This document shows positions 9,201 to 14,681 of a DNA stretch of 15,418 nucleotides, piece by piece; position 1 is the stretch's first letter; the number at the start of each line of letters is the position of its first letter. The DNA comes from Streptomyces sp. MMG1121 (GTDB lineage Bacteria; Actinomycetota; Actinomycetes; Streptomycetales; Streptomycetaceae). The notes under the pieces are model-generated. The model saw only the letters and a list, made by a program, of their open reading frames with translations. It searched no databases and was not told the DNA's origin. The position numbers were made by a program, and so were the translations under genes. Location: NCBI RefSeq assembly GCF_001280015.1, contig NZ_LGDV01000254.1:1-15418 (forward strand), in the 5' to 3' direction.

Positions 9201-9787
9201 ACCTGCTCGGCGGCGAGCAGTCCGGCCATATCGCGGGCGTCGGCTTCGATCTGTACGTCCGCATGGTCGGCGAGGCCGTCGCCGACTACCGGCGCCAGCT
9301 GGAGACCGGCGAGATCGAGGAGGAGCCGCCGCTCGAGGTCAAGATCGAGCTGCCCGTCGACGCGCACGTCCCGCACGACTACGCGCCGGGCGAGCGCCTG
9401 CGCCTCCAGGCCTACCGCGCCATCGCCTCCGCCAACTCCGAGGAGGACATCAAGGCCGTCCGTGAGGAACTCACCGACCGCTACGGCAAGTTGCCCGAGC
9501 CGGTGGAGAACCTGCTGCTGGTGGCCGGCCTCAGGATGCTCGCGCGCGCGTGCGGCGTCGGCGAGATCGTCCTGCAGGGCACCAACATCCGCTTCGCGCC
9601 GGTGGAGTTGCGCGAGTCGCAGGAGCTGCGGCTCAAGCGGCTCTACCCGGGCACGGTCATCAAGCCGGCCGTGCACCAGGTGCTGGTCCCGCGCCCGAAG
9701 ACCGCGAAGGTCGGCGGCAAGCCGCTGGTCGGCCGTGAACTGCTGGGCTGGGTCGGCGAGTTCCTCGCCACGGTCCTGGGGTCGTAG
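6254..9787 (+). CDS. mfd: Transcription-repair coupling factor Mfd
   Basis: The 1177-residue protein displaces RNA polymerase stalled at DNA lesions and recruits UvrA for nucleotide excision repair. Domains in order: a degenerate UvrB-like N-terminal region (1 to about 490), the RNA polymerase-interacting CarD-like domain beginning GDYIVHEQHGVGRY (502-515), and the RecG-like translocase with Walker A GDVGYGKTE (654-662), DEEQ box (755-758), SAT motif (781-783), VESGIDISNANT (about 897-908) and QLRGRVGRGRERGY (924-937). The C-terminal autoinhibitory domain starts near 1040. Length is normal for Mfd. ATG 6254 is chosen because GGAAAG lies 7 nt upstream and MSLHGLLDAV fits the family N-terminus; the in-frame upstream extension is low-complexity. 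MerR follows after 21 nt, probably cotranscribed. Confidence 0.97.
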   Translation: MSLHGLLDAVVKDPALAEATKAAADGNRMHVDLVGPPAARPFAVAALAREAGRPVLAVTATGREAEDLAAALRSLLPAEGVVEYPSWETLPHERLSPRSDTVGRRLAVLRRLAHPRPDDPETGPVSVVVAPVRSVLQPQVKGLGDLEPVSLRTGQSADLNDVVAALAAAAYARVELVEKRGEFAVRGGILDVFPPTEEHPLRVEFWGDDIEEIRYFKVADQRSLEVAEHGLWAPPCRELLLTDDVRARARALAEEHPELGELLGRIAEGIAVEGMESLAPVLVDDMELLLDVLPKGAMAVVCDPERVRTRAADLVATSQEFLQASWAATAGGGEAPIDVGAASLWSIADVRDRARERDMMWWSVSPFAADEELDADTLKLGMHAPETYRGDTARALADTKGWLADGWRTVFVTEGHGPAARTVEVLGSEGIGARLDADLGELSASVVHVACGSIEYGFVDPGLRLAVLTETDLSGQRTAGREGARMPARRRKTIDPLSLEPGDYIVHEQHGVGRYIEMVQRTVQGATREYLVVEYAPAKRGQPGDRLYIPTDQLEQITKYVGGEAPTLHRLGGADWTKTKARAKKAVKEIAADLIKLYSARMAAPGHAFGADSPWQRELEDAFPYAETPDQLTTIAEVKEDMEKSVPMDRLVCGDVGYGKTEIAVRAAFKAVQDGKQVAVLVPTTLLVQQHFGTFSERYGQFPVSVKALSRFQTDTEAKAVLEGLKDGAVDVVIGTHRLFSSETRFKDLGLVIVDEEQRFGVEHKEQLKKLRANVDVLTMSATPIPRTLEMAVTGIREMSTITTPPEERHPVLTFVGPYEEKQIGAAIRRELLREGQVFYIHNRVESIDRAAARLREIVPEARIATAHGQMSEAALEQVVVDFWEKKFDVLVSTTIVESGIDISNANTLIVERGDTFGLSQLHQLRGRVGRGRERGYAYFLYPPEKPLTETAHERLATIAQHTEMGAGMYVAMKDLEIRGAGNLLGGEQSGHIAGVGFDLYVRMVGEAVADYRRQLETGEIEEEPPLEVKIELPVDAHVPHDYAPGERLRLQAYRAIASANSEEDIKAVREELTDRYGKLPEPVENLLLVAGLRMLARACGVGEIVLQGTNIRFAPVELRESQELRLKRLYPGTVIKPAVHQVLVPRPKTAKVGGKPLVGRELLGWVGEFLATVLGS

Positions 9788-9808
9788 GAACGGCACAGGG
9801 GGGCGGCG

Positions 9809-10168
9809 TTGCGGATCGGTGAGCTGGCGGCGGCGACCGGTGCGTCGCCGCGCGCCCTGCGCCACTACGAGCAGGAGGGCCTGATCACTTCGGAGCGCGC
9901 TGCGAACGGCTACCGCGTGTACGACGCCGGTGCGGCCGTTCGCGTCCGCAACATCCGCCGCCTGCTGGACGCGGGGCTCACCCTGGACGACGTCCAGGTG
10001 TTCCTGCCCTGCCTGGACGGCGACGTCACCGCGGGCCGCGCCTCCGCCGAGGCCCTGCGGGTCGCCCGGGCCCGGCTGGCGGTCCTGGAGGCCCGAATAA
10101 CGGCCCAGACGGAGGTACGGGACCGTCTGGCGACGGCACTGCGGGCGGCGGGCGCCGGGACAGCCTGA
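9809..10168 (+). CDS. MerR-family transcriptional regulator
   Basis: The 119-residue regulator starts with the MerR winged helix-turn-helix: MRIGELAAATGASPRALRHY (1-20), then EQEGLI and NGYRVYD (33-39). A short effector/dimerisation region follows, and the C-terminal helix (about 78-112) is suited to an antiparallel coiled coil. It carries one cysteine (C68), so a canonical multi-Cys metal site is not evident. The start is TTG at 9809-9811 with a G-rich ribosome site (9797-9803) five nt upstream; no ATG or GTG fits the conserved N-terminus. It lies 21 nt after mfd and converges on the SDR gene 20 nt away. A MerR-style dyad before the SDR start makes that gene a likely target. Confidence 0.88.
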   Translation: MRIGELAAATGASPRALRHYEQEGLITSERAANGYRVYDAGAAVRVRNIRRLLDAGLTLDDVQVFLPCLDGDVTAGRASAEALRVARARLAVLEARITAQTEVRDRLATALRAAGAGTA

Positions 10169-10188
10169 GGGGGACGGCGCCCCGGTGT

Positions 10189-10992
10189 TCAGGCGACCAC
10201 CGCCCCGCCGTCCACCGGCAGGACGACGCCCGTGACGAACGACGCCTCCGGCGCGGCCAGCCGGGTGACGGCCCACGCGACCTCCTCGGGGCGGCCGATC
10301 CGGCCGAGCGGGGTGTGGGCCAGCTGCCAGGCGCGGATCGCGCCGCGCTGCTCCGGGGTGTAGCCGGAGTGGTCGGCGATCGGAGTGTCGATCGCGCCCG
10401 GGGCCACGGCGACGACCCGGATGCCGAGCGGCGCCAGTTCGACCGCCCAGCTTCGGGTCAGCACCTCCAGGGCCGCCTTCCCGGCCGCGTACAGCGAGTT
10501 GCCGGGCCAGGCGCGCTGGCCCACCGAGGTGGTCACGTTCACCACCACGCCCCGGGCCGCCTCCAGCGCCGGCAGCGCGGCCTGCGTGAGCAGGACCGGA
10601 GCCAGCAGGTTGGTCTCCAGCAGCGGTCGTACCGAGGTGCGGGTGTAGGTGCGCAGGGACTCGGTGCTGACGACCGCCGCGTTGTTGACCAGCACATCGA
10701 TCCGGCCGTACCGCTCCAGCGCGGCCCGTACGACGCTCTGCGGGCCGTCCTCAGAGGTCAGGTCGGCGGGCAGCGGGGTGATCCCCGGGTGCCCGTCGGC
10801 GGTCTCGGCCAGCGGCGCGGCCCGGCGGCCGACGGCGACGACCCGGGCGCCCTCGGCGGCGAACGCGCGCGCGGTGGCCCGGCCGATGCCGGTGCCGGCG
10901 CCGGTGACGAGGACGGTACGGGGCTCTTGGGTGATCTCGTGCGTGATCTCGTGCGTGCTGTCGTGGGTGATCTGGTGCGTGAGCTCGTTCAT
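10189..10992 (-). CDS. SDR-family NAD(P)-dependent oxidoreductase
   Basis: The 267-residue short-chain dehydrogenase/reductase has the nucleotide-binding motif TGAGTGIG (30-37), NNAA (103-106), the active-site YAAGK (Tyr168, Lys172), and the PG motif in VAPGAIDTP (197-204). The substrate is unknown. The usual catalytic Ser lies 13 residues before Tyr; here that position is Thr155 and Ser156 is adjacent. ATG at 10992 is preferred over a longer in-frame start at 11148, because the extra 52 residues are not SDR-like and would translate through the dyad at 11007-11028. The first 24 residues are a four-residue repeat (THEI-like) encoded by a 12-nt tandem repeat, an unusual extension. No strong ribosome site is visible. 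Confidence 0.9.
   Translation of the reverse strand: MNELTHQITHDSTHEITHEITQEPRTVLVTGAGTGIGRATARAFAAEGARVVAVGRRAAPLAETADGHPGITPLPADLTSEDGPQSVVRAALERYGRIDVLVNNAAVVSTESLRTYTRTSVRPLLETNLLAPVLLTQAALPALEAARGVVVNVTTSVGQRAWPGNSLYAAGKAALEVLTRSWAVELAPLGIRVVAVAPGAIDTPIADHSGYTPEQRGAIRAWQLAHTPLGRIGRPEEVAWAVTRLAAPEASFVTGVVLPVDGGAVVA
10921..10992 (-). repeat. 12-nt tandem repeat encoding the SDR N-terminus
   Basis: Six consecutive 12-nt units, read on the coding strand, encode MNEL, THQI, THDS, THEI, THEI and TQEP. Two units (10933-10944 and 10945-10956) are identical on the plus strand, GATCTCGTGCGT. The others diverge by a few bases. The pattern suggests expansion by slippage within the coding region, in frame because 12 is a multiple of three. 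Confidence 0.85.
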
Positions 10993-11006
10993 GCCGGGAT
11001 CGTCGG

Positions 11007-11028
11007 ACCCTGACACCGGCGTCAAGGT
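11007..11028 (-). promoter_or_regulatory. MerR-type operator candidate in the SDR promoter
   Basis: ACCCTGACACC (11007-11017) abuts GGCGTCAAGGT (11018-11028). The two 11-base arms match as an inverted repeat at 9 of 11 positions. Read toward the SDR gene it is ACCTTGACGCC-GGTGTCAGGGT, resembling MerR-family dyads that contain a TTGAC -35. GACGAT (11004-10999) could be the -10, with the ATG only 6 nt further, implying a leaderless or very short leader. Its spacing to TTGACG (15 nt) or TTGACC (21 nt) is non-standard. Confidence 0.5.
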
Positions 11029-11242
11029 CAAGCGGCCGGGGGAACGGAGTGACTGGGCGCACCTGGCCGGCGGTCGCGCTCCCCCCGACAGGCGCCGTAT
11101 GCCCCAACTCGGCTCTGAATTGCCCCGTAAAGCCCCTTTGCGCCCCATCTGGATTCGACCGCCGGGCAGTTAACGTAAGGGAGGGAACGATTCCGCCACG
11201 GTCCGAGGGCGGGCCAGGGCGAGTGAGCGAGGGGGACGTACC

Positions 11243-11959
11243 GTGACGCGTCTGAGGGGCGGGGCCGTTGCCGCCGTGGTGGTGCTGACCGCCGTGGCCG
11301 GCTGCAACACGGACAAGACCAAGGCGGCCCCCGGGCCCGAGAAGTCCGGCGGCGGGGGCGCGGTCCTGACCGCCGTCGACTCGCTGACCGTCAAGGGGCG
11401 GGCCCCGAAGACCGGTTACTCCCGCGCCCGGTTCGGCACCGCCTGGGCGGACACGGACTCCAACTCCTGTGACACCCGCGACGACATACTCAAGCGCGAT
11501 CTGAAGGACGTGAAGTTCACCGGCGGCGCGTGCCGGGTCACCTACGGCCTGCTGGAGCCCGACCCCTACTCCGGCAAGGACATCACCTACAAGCGCGGCG
11601 CCAGCCAGGTCGACATCGACCATGTCGTCCCGCTCTCCGACGCCTGGCAGAAGGGCGCCAAGTACTGGGACGCCAGCAAGCGCATAGCTCTGGCCAACGA
11701 CCCCCTGAACCTCATCGCGGTCGACGCGAGCACCAACCGCGGCAAGGGGGACGGCGACGCGGCCACCTGGCTCCCGCCCAACGGGGCCTACCGCTGCACC
11801 TATGTGGCCACCCAGGTCGCCGTCAAGAAGAAGTACGGCCTGTGGGTCACCGACGCCGAGAAGGCCGCCATGAAGAAGGTCCTCGCCGGCTGCCCGAGCC
11901 AGACACTCCCCACGGGCGGCAACCCGACCAAGGCACCGGACCGCTTCCGGGCGAAGTGA
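11243..11959 (+). CDS. Lipoprotein with HNH (GmrSD C-terminal/DUF1524-like) nuclease domain
   Basis: The 238-residue predicted lipoprotein has a hydrophobic signal (about 7-20), lipobox VAGC with Cys21, and a Gly/Ser-rich linker (about 34-40). The C-terminal domain carries the His-Me finger signature DIDHVVPLSDAW (124-135). It is followed by NDPLNLIAVDASTNRGKGD (152-170), whose Asn156, Asn165 and Lys168 fit the family. Four cysteines after the lipid Cys (76, 97, 185, 217) could form two disulfides, consistent with action outside the membrane. It may degrade extracellular DNA, but no activity is shown by sequence. GTG 11243 has GAGGGGGA 6 nt upstream. TAACGT (11171-11176) is a possible -10. 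Confidence 0.85.
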   Translation: MTRLRGGAVAAVVVLTAVAGCNTDKTKAAPGPEKSGGGGAVLTAVDSLTVKGRAPKTGYSRARFGTAWADTDSNSCDTRDDILKRDLKDVKFTGGACRVTYGLLEPDPYSGKDITYKRGASQVDIDHVVPLSDAWQKGAKYWDASKRIALANDPLNLIAVDASTNRGKGDGDAATWLPPNGAYRCTYVATQVAVKKKYGLWVTDAEKAAMKKVLAGCPSQTLPTGGNPTKAPDRFRAK

Positions 11960-11991
11960 ACCGCACCGCCGTCGCCGGTGCTGGGGACAAA

Positions 11992-12025
11992 CCGGTACCG
12001 GGGCTCGGCGGGTGCCGCCTACCGT
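11992..12025 (+). promoter_or_regulatory. Probable leaderless promoter and CCGGTACCGG dyad of the GNAT gene
   Basis: TACCGT (12020-12025) matches the TANNNT form of a -10 and ends 7 nt before the ATG at 12033, so transcription would begin at or next to the start codon. No Shine-Dalgarno sequence lies before the ATG. A perfect 10-bp palindrome CCGGTACCGG (11992-12001) sits near the -35 position. No good -35 hexamer is seen. Confidence 0.4.
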
Positions 12026-12032
12026 AGCCGTC

Positions 12033-12776
12033 ATGGACGTCAAGGTGAGCAGCATCGCCGAGCGGCCGGACCGGCTGCGCGCGGTGTTCGAGATGGCCGA
12101 CACCTGGCCCGAGTTCGTGACCAACGACCCCGTCGGCACCGCGCATTACGGCCGCATCCCCGTCGAACTGCCGCAGTACGCGCTGTTCGCCGAGGACGAG
12201 CACGGCGAGATCCTCGCCCACGCCTTCAGCGTGCCCTTCGCCCTCGACGTCGACGGCCGGCGCGCGCTGCCCGCGCGGGGCTGGGACGAGGTCCTGCTCT
12301 GGGCCTTCGCCGACCTGCGCAGCGGCACCCGCCCGGACACGGTGAGCGCCATCTCCGTCACCATCGCCCCGCACGCCCAGGGCCACGGCCTGTCCGCCGT
12401 CATGCTCTGCGCCATGCGGGACAACGCGCGCGCTCTCGGCTTCCGCGAGGTCGTCGCCCCCGTACGCCCCAGCGCCAAGCACCGCGAACCGCGCACCCCG
12501 ATGACTCGGTACGCCCACCGGGTACGCCCCGACGGGCTGCCGGAGGACCCGTGGCTGCGTGTCCACGCCCGCGCCGGCGCCACCATCGACTCCGTCGCCG
12601 CTGCCTCCATGACCGTGGGCGCCTCGCTGGAGGACTGGCGCCGCTGGACCGGGCTGCCGTTCGACACCACGGGGGACGTCGAGGTGCCCGGAGCCCTGGT
12701 CCCGGTCCGCTGTGAGGCGGAGCGCGGGTACGGCGTCTATGTCGAGCCCAATGTGTGGATGCGGCACGCGTTGTGA
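12033..12776 (+). CDS. GNAT-like N-acetyltransferase
   Basis: The 247-residue predicted cytoplasmic protein resembles the GCN5-related acyltransferase fold. The acetyl-CoA-binding region is ISVTIAPHAQGHGLSAVMLC (107-126): beta-strand 4, then the Q-G-H-G-L pyrophosphate loop (116-120) and helix 3. Strand 5 is likely FREVVAPVRP (138-147). The C-terminal part (about 165-247) is longer than in minimal GNATs. The acceptor substrate is unknown. I chose ATG 12033 over 12012 because the added residues are not family-like and a -10-like TACCGT falls between them. It is 73 nt downstream of the nuclease lipoprotein and may be transcribed separately. A 10-bp hairpin follows its stop by 52 nt. Confidence 0.75.
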   Translation: MDVKVSSIAERPDRLRAVFEMADTWPEFVTNDPVGTAHYGRIPVELPQYALFAEDEHGEILAHAFSVPFALDVDGRRALPARGWDEVLLWAFADLRSGTRPDTVSAISVTIAPHAQGHGLSAVMLCAMRDNARALGFREVVAPVRPSAKHREPRTPMTRYAHRVRPDGLPEDPWLRVHARAGATIDSVAAASMTVGASLEDWRRWTGLPFDTTGDVEVPGALVPVRCEAERGYGVYVEPNVWMRHAL

Positions 12777-12828
12777 GGGCGAGCGGAGCGCGAGCGGGAG
12801 TGGGAGCGGGGAGGCCGGTGTGCGCGTG

Positions 12829-12851
12829 AGCCGCGGCCGGGGGCCGCGGCT
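12829..12851 (+). terminator. Terminator hairpin after the GNAT gene
   Basis: AGCCGCGGCC (12829-12838) pairs perfectly with GGCCGCGGCT (12842-12851) around a GGG loop. No long U-tract follows, only a short pyrimidine-rich stretch. This is typical of GC-rich Streptomyces terminators. Confidence 0.6.
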
Positions 12852-12868
12852 TCGCTTCTCCTGGTGTG

Positions 12869-12943
12869 CGGGGGGATCCGCCCCCCGGGTCCTGGATCCC
12901 GGGTCCTGGATCCAGGACCCCTGATCCCTGATCCTGGATCAGG
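12869..12943. repeat. Palindrome and GATCC repeat cluster between convergent genes
   Basis: Several structures are packed into 75 bp: a CGGGGGG/CCCCCCG stem with a 5-nt loop (12869-12887), a 14-nt direct repeat GGGTCCTGGATCC(C/A) (12887-12900 and 12901-12914), a perfect 20-bp palindrome (12901-12920), and CCTGATCC-T-GGATCAGG (12927-12943). The last overlaps the stop codon of the leftward lipoprotein gene. GGATCC occurs three times. The position between converging genes suits a bidirectional terminator. Confidence 0.75.
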
Positions 12944-13664
12944 CGGTCTTCGTGTCCTTCAAAGAGCTGAGGATCCGGGTCGTCACCTTCTGTGCGGCCG
13001 CGGCGCCGTTGTCGGTGCCGGCCGTGGAGAGCACGGTGACCACGGAGTTGCCGGAACGGGCCGCGATGAGCGTGGTGCCGCTCTCCCAGGCGCCGCTCGT
13101 CAGCGTCATCGTGTAGGCCTCGTCAGCGAACCCCGACGTGGACCTGCCCGTGAGCTTCACCGTGGCGTGGGCGTCGGTGTCCGTGAACGTGGCGCACTCG
13201 GCGGCGACGGTCCTCAGGTCCTTCATCACCGTGGCCGCCGTGGTGCCCTGGAACTCATCGATCTCCTGGGCCACTTCCTCGGTCTTGCCCTGGTTCGCGT
13301 AGTCGTTCTGCGCGAACGACACGCCTCCCTTGAGGCCGGTCGCCTGGATCCAGGCCGTGCCCTCCAGTCTGGTGCAGTCCGGCTTGGCGGTGCTCTTGCC
13401 CGACGGTGAGAGGAACTCGCTGCCGCTGTCCGAGGCGCCGTCGGCCTCGGCGGTGAGCCCGGTCGGGAAGGCCGACGCGGGCGCCAGCGCCCTCTTCAGC
13501 TGCGTACCGGTGGCCAGAGAGGCGTTCAGGTCCTTCGCCCCGGCCGGCCCGGCGCTCGCGGTGGAGCTGGCGGACGCGTGGGAGGAACCGGAGGAACAAG
13601 CGGTGAGAGCCAGGGGGAGTGCCGCGACGGTGAGCAGTGTGGCGACGCGGGACGAGTGGCGCAT
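12939..13664 (-). CDS. Lipoprotein with PknH_C-like sensor domain
   Basis: The 241-residue predicted lipoprotein begins with a signal peptide ending in lipobox LTAC (Cys23), followed by a Ser/Ala-rich linker (about 24-45). The remaining part (about 50-238) resembles the extracellular ligand-sensing domain of PknH-type proteins seen in many actinobacterial lipoproteins: a conserved PDC near 95-97, the GTAWIQA segment (102-108), a second Cys at 157 and a C-terminal helix. C97 and C157 may form a disulfide; the four-Cys pattern of PknH itself is not complete. Its role is unknown. GAAGGA about 5 nt before ATG 13664 supports the start. It lies downstream of, and in the same direction as, the two-module secreted protein, separated by 133 nt. 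The family call is from pattern only. Confidence 0.7.
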   Translation of the reverse strand: MRHSSRVATLLTVAALPLALTACSSGSSHASASSTASAGPAGAKDLNASLATGTQLKRALAPASAFPTGLTAEADGASDSGSEFLSPSGKSTAKPDCTRLEGTAWIQATGLKGGVSFAQNDYANQGKTEEVAQEIDEFQGTTAATVMKDLRTVAAECATFTDTDAHATVKLTGRSTSGFADEAYTMTLTSGAWESGTTLIAARSGNSVVTVLSTAGTDNGAAAAQKVTTRILSSLKDTKTA

Positions 13665-13713
13665 GACAGTCCTTCAGGGGGATGGGTGGAACGGAGACAG
13701 GGTGTTTCGGTGC

Positions 13714-13768
13714 GGTGAGTGGTGAGTGGTGAGGCTTTGGTCGTGCGTGGTCAGTCGTGCGTGGTGAG
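13714..13768. repeat. Short direct repeats upstream of the sensor lipoprotein
   Basis: GGTGAGT occurs at 13714-13720 and 13721-13727, followed by GGTGAG (13728-13733). Further on, the 14-mers TCGTGCGTGGTCAG (13741-13754) and TCGTGCGTGGTGAG (13755-13768) are tandem and differ at one base. They lie in the leader or promoter region of the leftward lipoprotein gene, possibly as regulator half-sites or simple slippage products. Confidence 0.6.
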
Positions 13769-13797
13769 CGGCGCACGCCTCTGTTGGACCGGCCTGG

Positions 13798-14487
13798 TCA
13801 GGAGGCCTTCTTCCAGGCGCCGCAACCGGTCGTCTTGAAGTAGGCGTCGGAGGGGCTGATGGTCACGACGGCCGTGCCGGTCACGTTGTTGTTGGCGATG
13901 ATCGAGTCCACGCCGTGCTCGGCGTCCTTCGTGCGCTCCCAGTAGCAGGAGTCGTCCTTGTTCCCGGTCGACCTGTAGGTGCCCGGCGCGACGTCGGTGC
14001 CGACCTTGAACATCCCCCCGTTTCCGTCCATCGAGGAGGCGGGTGTGCCCTTCGCCTTCGGGTCGACGGCCTCCCAGTCCTTGCAGCCGCTGGACTTGAA
14101 GATCTTGTCGGTGGTCTTGACGGTCACGTAACTCGTGCCGCTGACGTTGTCGTTGGCCAGCAGCGAGTCCGTCTCGCCCTTGGCGTCCTTGGCCCGCTCC
14201 CAGTAGCACATGTCATCGGTGTTGCCGCTCGTGCGGTACGTGCCCGGCTTCACGTCGGAGCCGACCTGGAACTCGCCGTCGCCGGCGAACGCGACCTTCC
14301 TGGCCGCCGCCTTGCCGTCCCCCGAGCCCTTCTTGCCGCCGGACTGGTGCTCGGCGGAGGCGGACGAGCCCTTGCCGCTGGCGGAACTGCCGCCGCCCTT
14401 GCCGTTGCTTCCGGCGTTCGCGGACACGGTACCGATGACAGCGATCCCCACGACGGCGCCCAGCGCGATCTTGGCCTTCATGCCCAT
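13798..14487 (-). CDS. Secreted protein with two tandem ~70-residue Cys modules
   Basis: The 229-residue predicted exported protein has a signal peptide (about 1-25, AxA-like ANA before Gly26), then a Gly/Ser/Lys-rich disordered linker (about 27-65). Two homologous modules follow (about 70-139 and 157-226). Each follows the pattern FxVGxDVxPGTYR, GNxDxxCYWER, KDA, DSxxANxNVxGT, FKxxGCxxW. Cysteines pair as 94/135 and 181/222, probably one disulfide per module. Similar modules occur in actinobacterial secreted proteins without a defined function, as far as I know. ATG 14487 has a GGGGA ribosome site 6 nt upstream; ATG 14481 is an alternative. A strong promoter lies at 14554-14582. Confidence 0.8.
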   Translation of the reverse strand: MGMKAKIALGAVVGIAVIGTVSANAGSNGKGGGSSASGKGSSASAEHQSGGKKGSGDGKAAARKVAFAGDGEFQVGSDVKPGTYRTSGNTDDMCYWERAKDAKGETDSLLANDNVSGTSYVTVKTTDKIFKSSGCKDWEAVDPKAKGTPASSMDGNGGMFKVGTDVAPGTYRSTGNKDDSCYWERTKDAEHGVDSIIANNNVTGTAVVTISPSDAYFKTTGCGAWKKAS

Positions 14488-14553
14488 GGCGAATCCCCTC
14501 CCCTCCCCAACGCGGCGGCCTCCCCCTCCGGCGGCCGCTCGTTCGCTGGGTCA

Positions 14554-14582
14554 ATAAGAACAGAGCCTGTGAACCGAGTCAA
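14554..14582 (-). promoter_or_regulatory. Vegetative promoter of the two-module secreted protein
   Basis: On the minus strand TTGACT (plus 14577-14582) and TCTTAT (plus 14554-14559) are separated by 17 nt, an HrdB-like -35/-10 pair. The start codon is at 14487, leaving a leader of about 60 nt. The spacer contains GTTCACA (TGTGAAC on plus, 14568-14574), the same motif that is repeated in the divergent gene. Confidence 0.6.
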
Positions 14583-14600
14583 CATGCTTCATGTGATGAG

Positions 14601-14648
14601 GTGTGTACACGACCGTGAATGCATCGATCCTGTGCACGCCGGTATGCT
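14601..14648 (+). promoter_or_regulatory. Candidate promoter of the methylase-like gene with small dyads
   Basis: TATGCT (14643-14648) is a reasonable -10, 33 nt before the GTG start. No strong -35 is visible at the right distance. GTGTACAC (14603-14610), ATGCAT (14619-14624), ATCGAT (14623-14628) and GTGCAC (14632-14637) are short palindromes in this stretch and could be operator parts. Confidence 0.35.
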
Positions 14649-14681
14649 CGGCACACACATGGGGCGAGGGGAGCGGGGCCG

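Noticed and set aside
5774..10276. Very long open frame (1500 codons) on the minus strand across mfd
   Set aside because: It is a shadow of the high-GC mfd coding frame: composition is Gly/Ala/Arg/Asp-rich without motifs, while the plus-strand frame carries all Mfd motifs.
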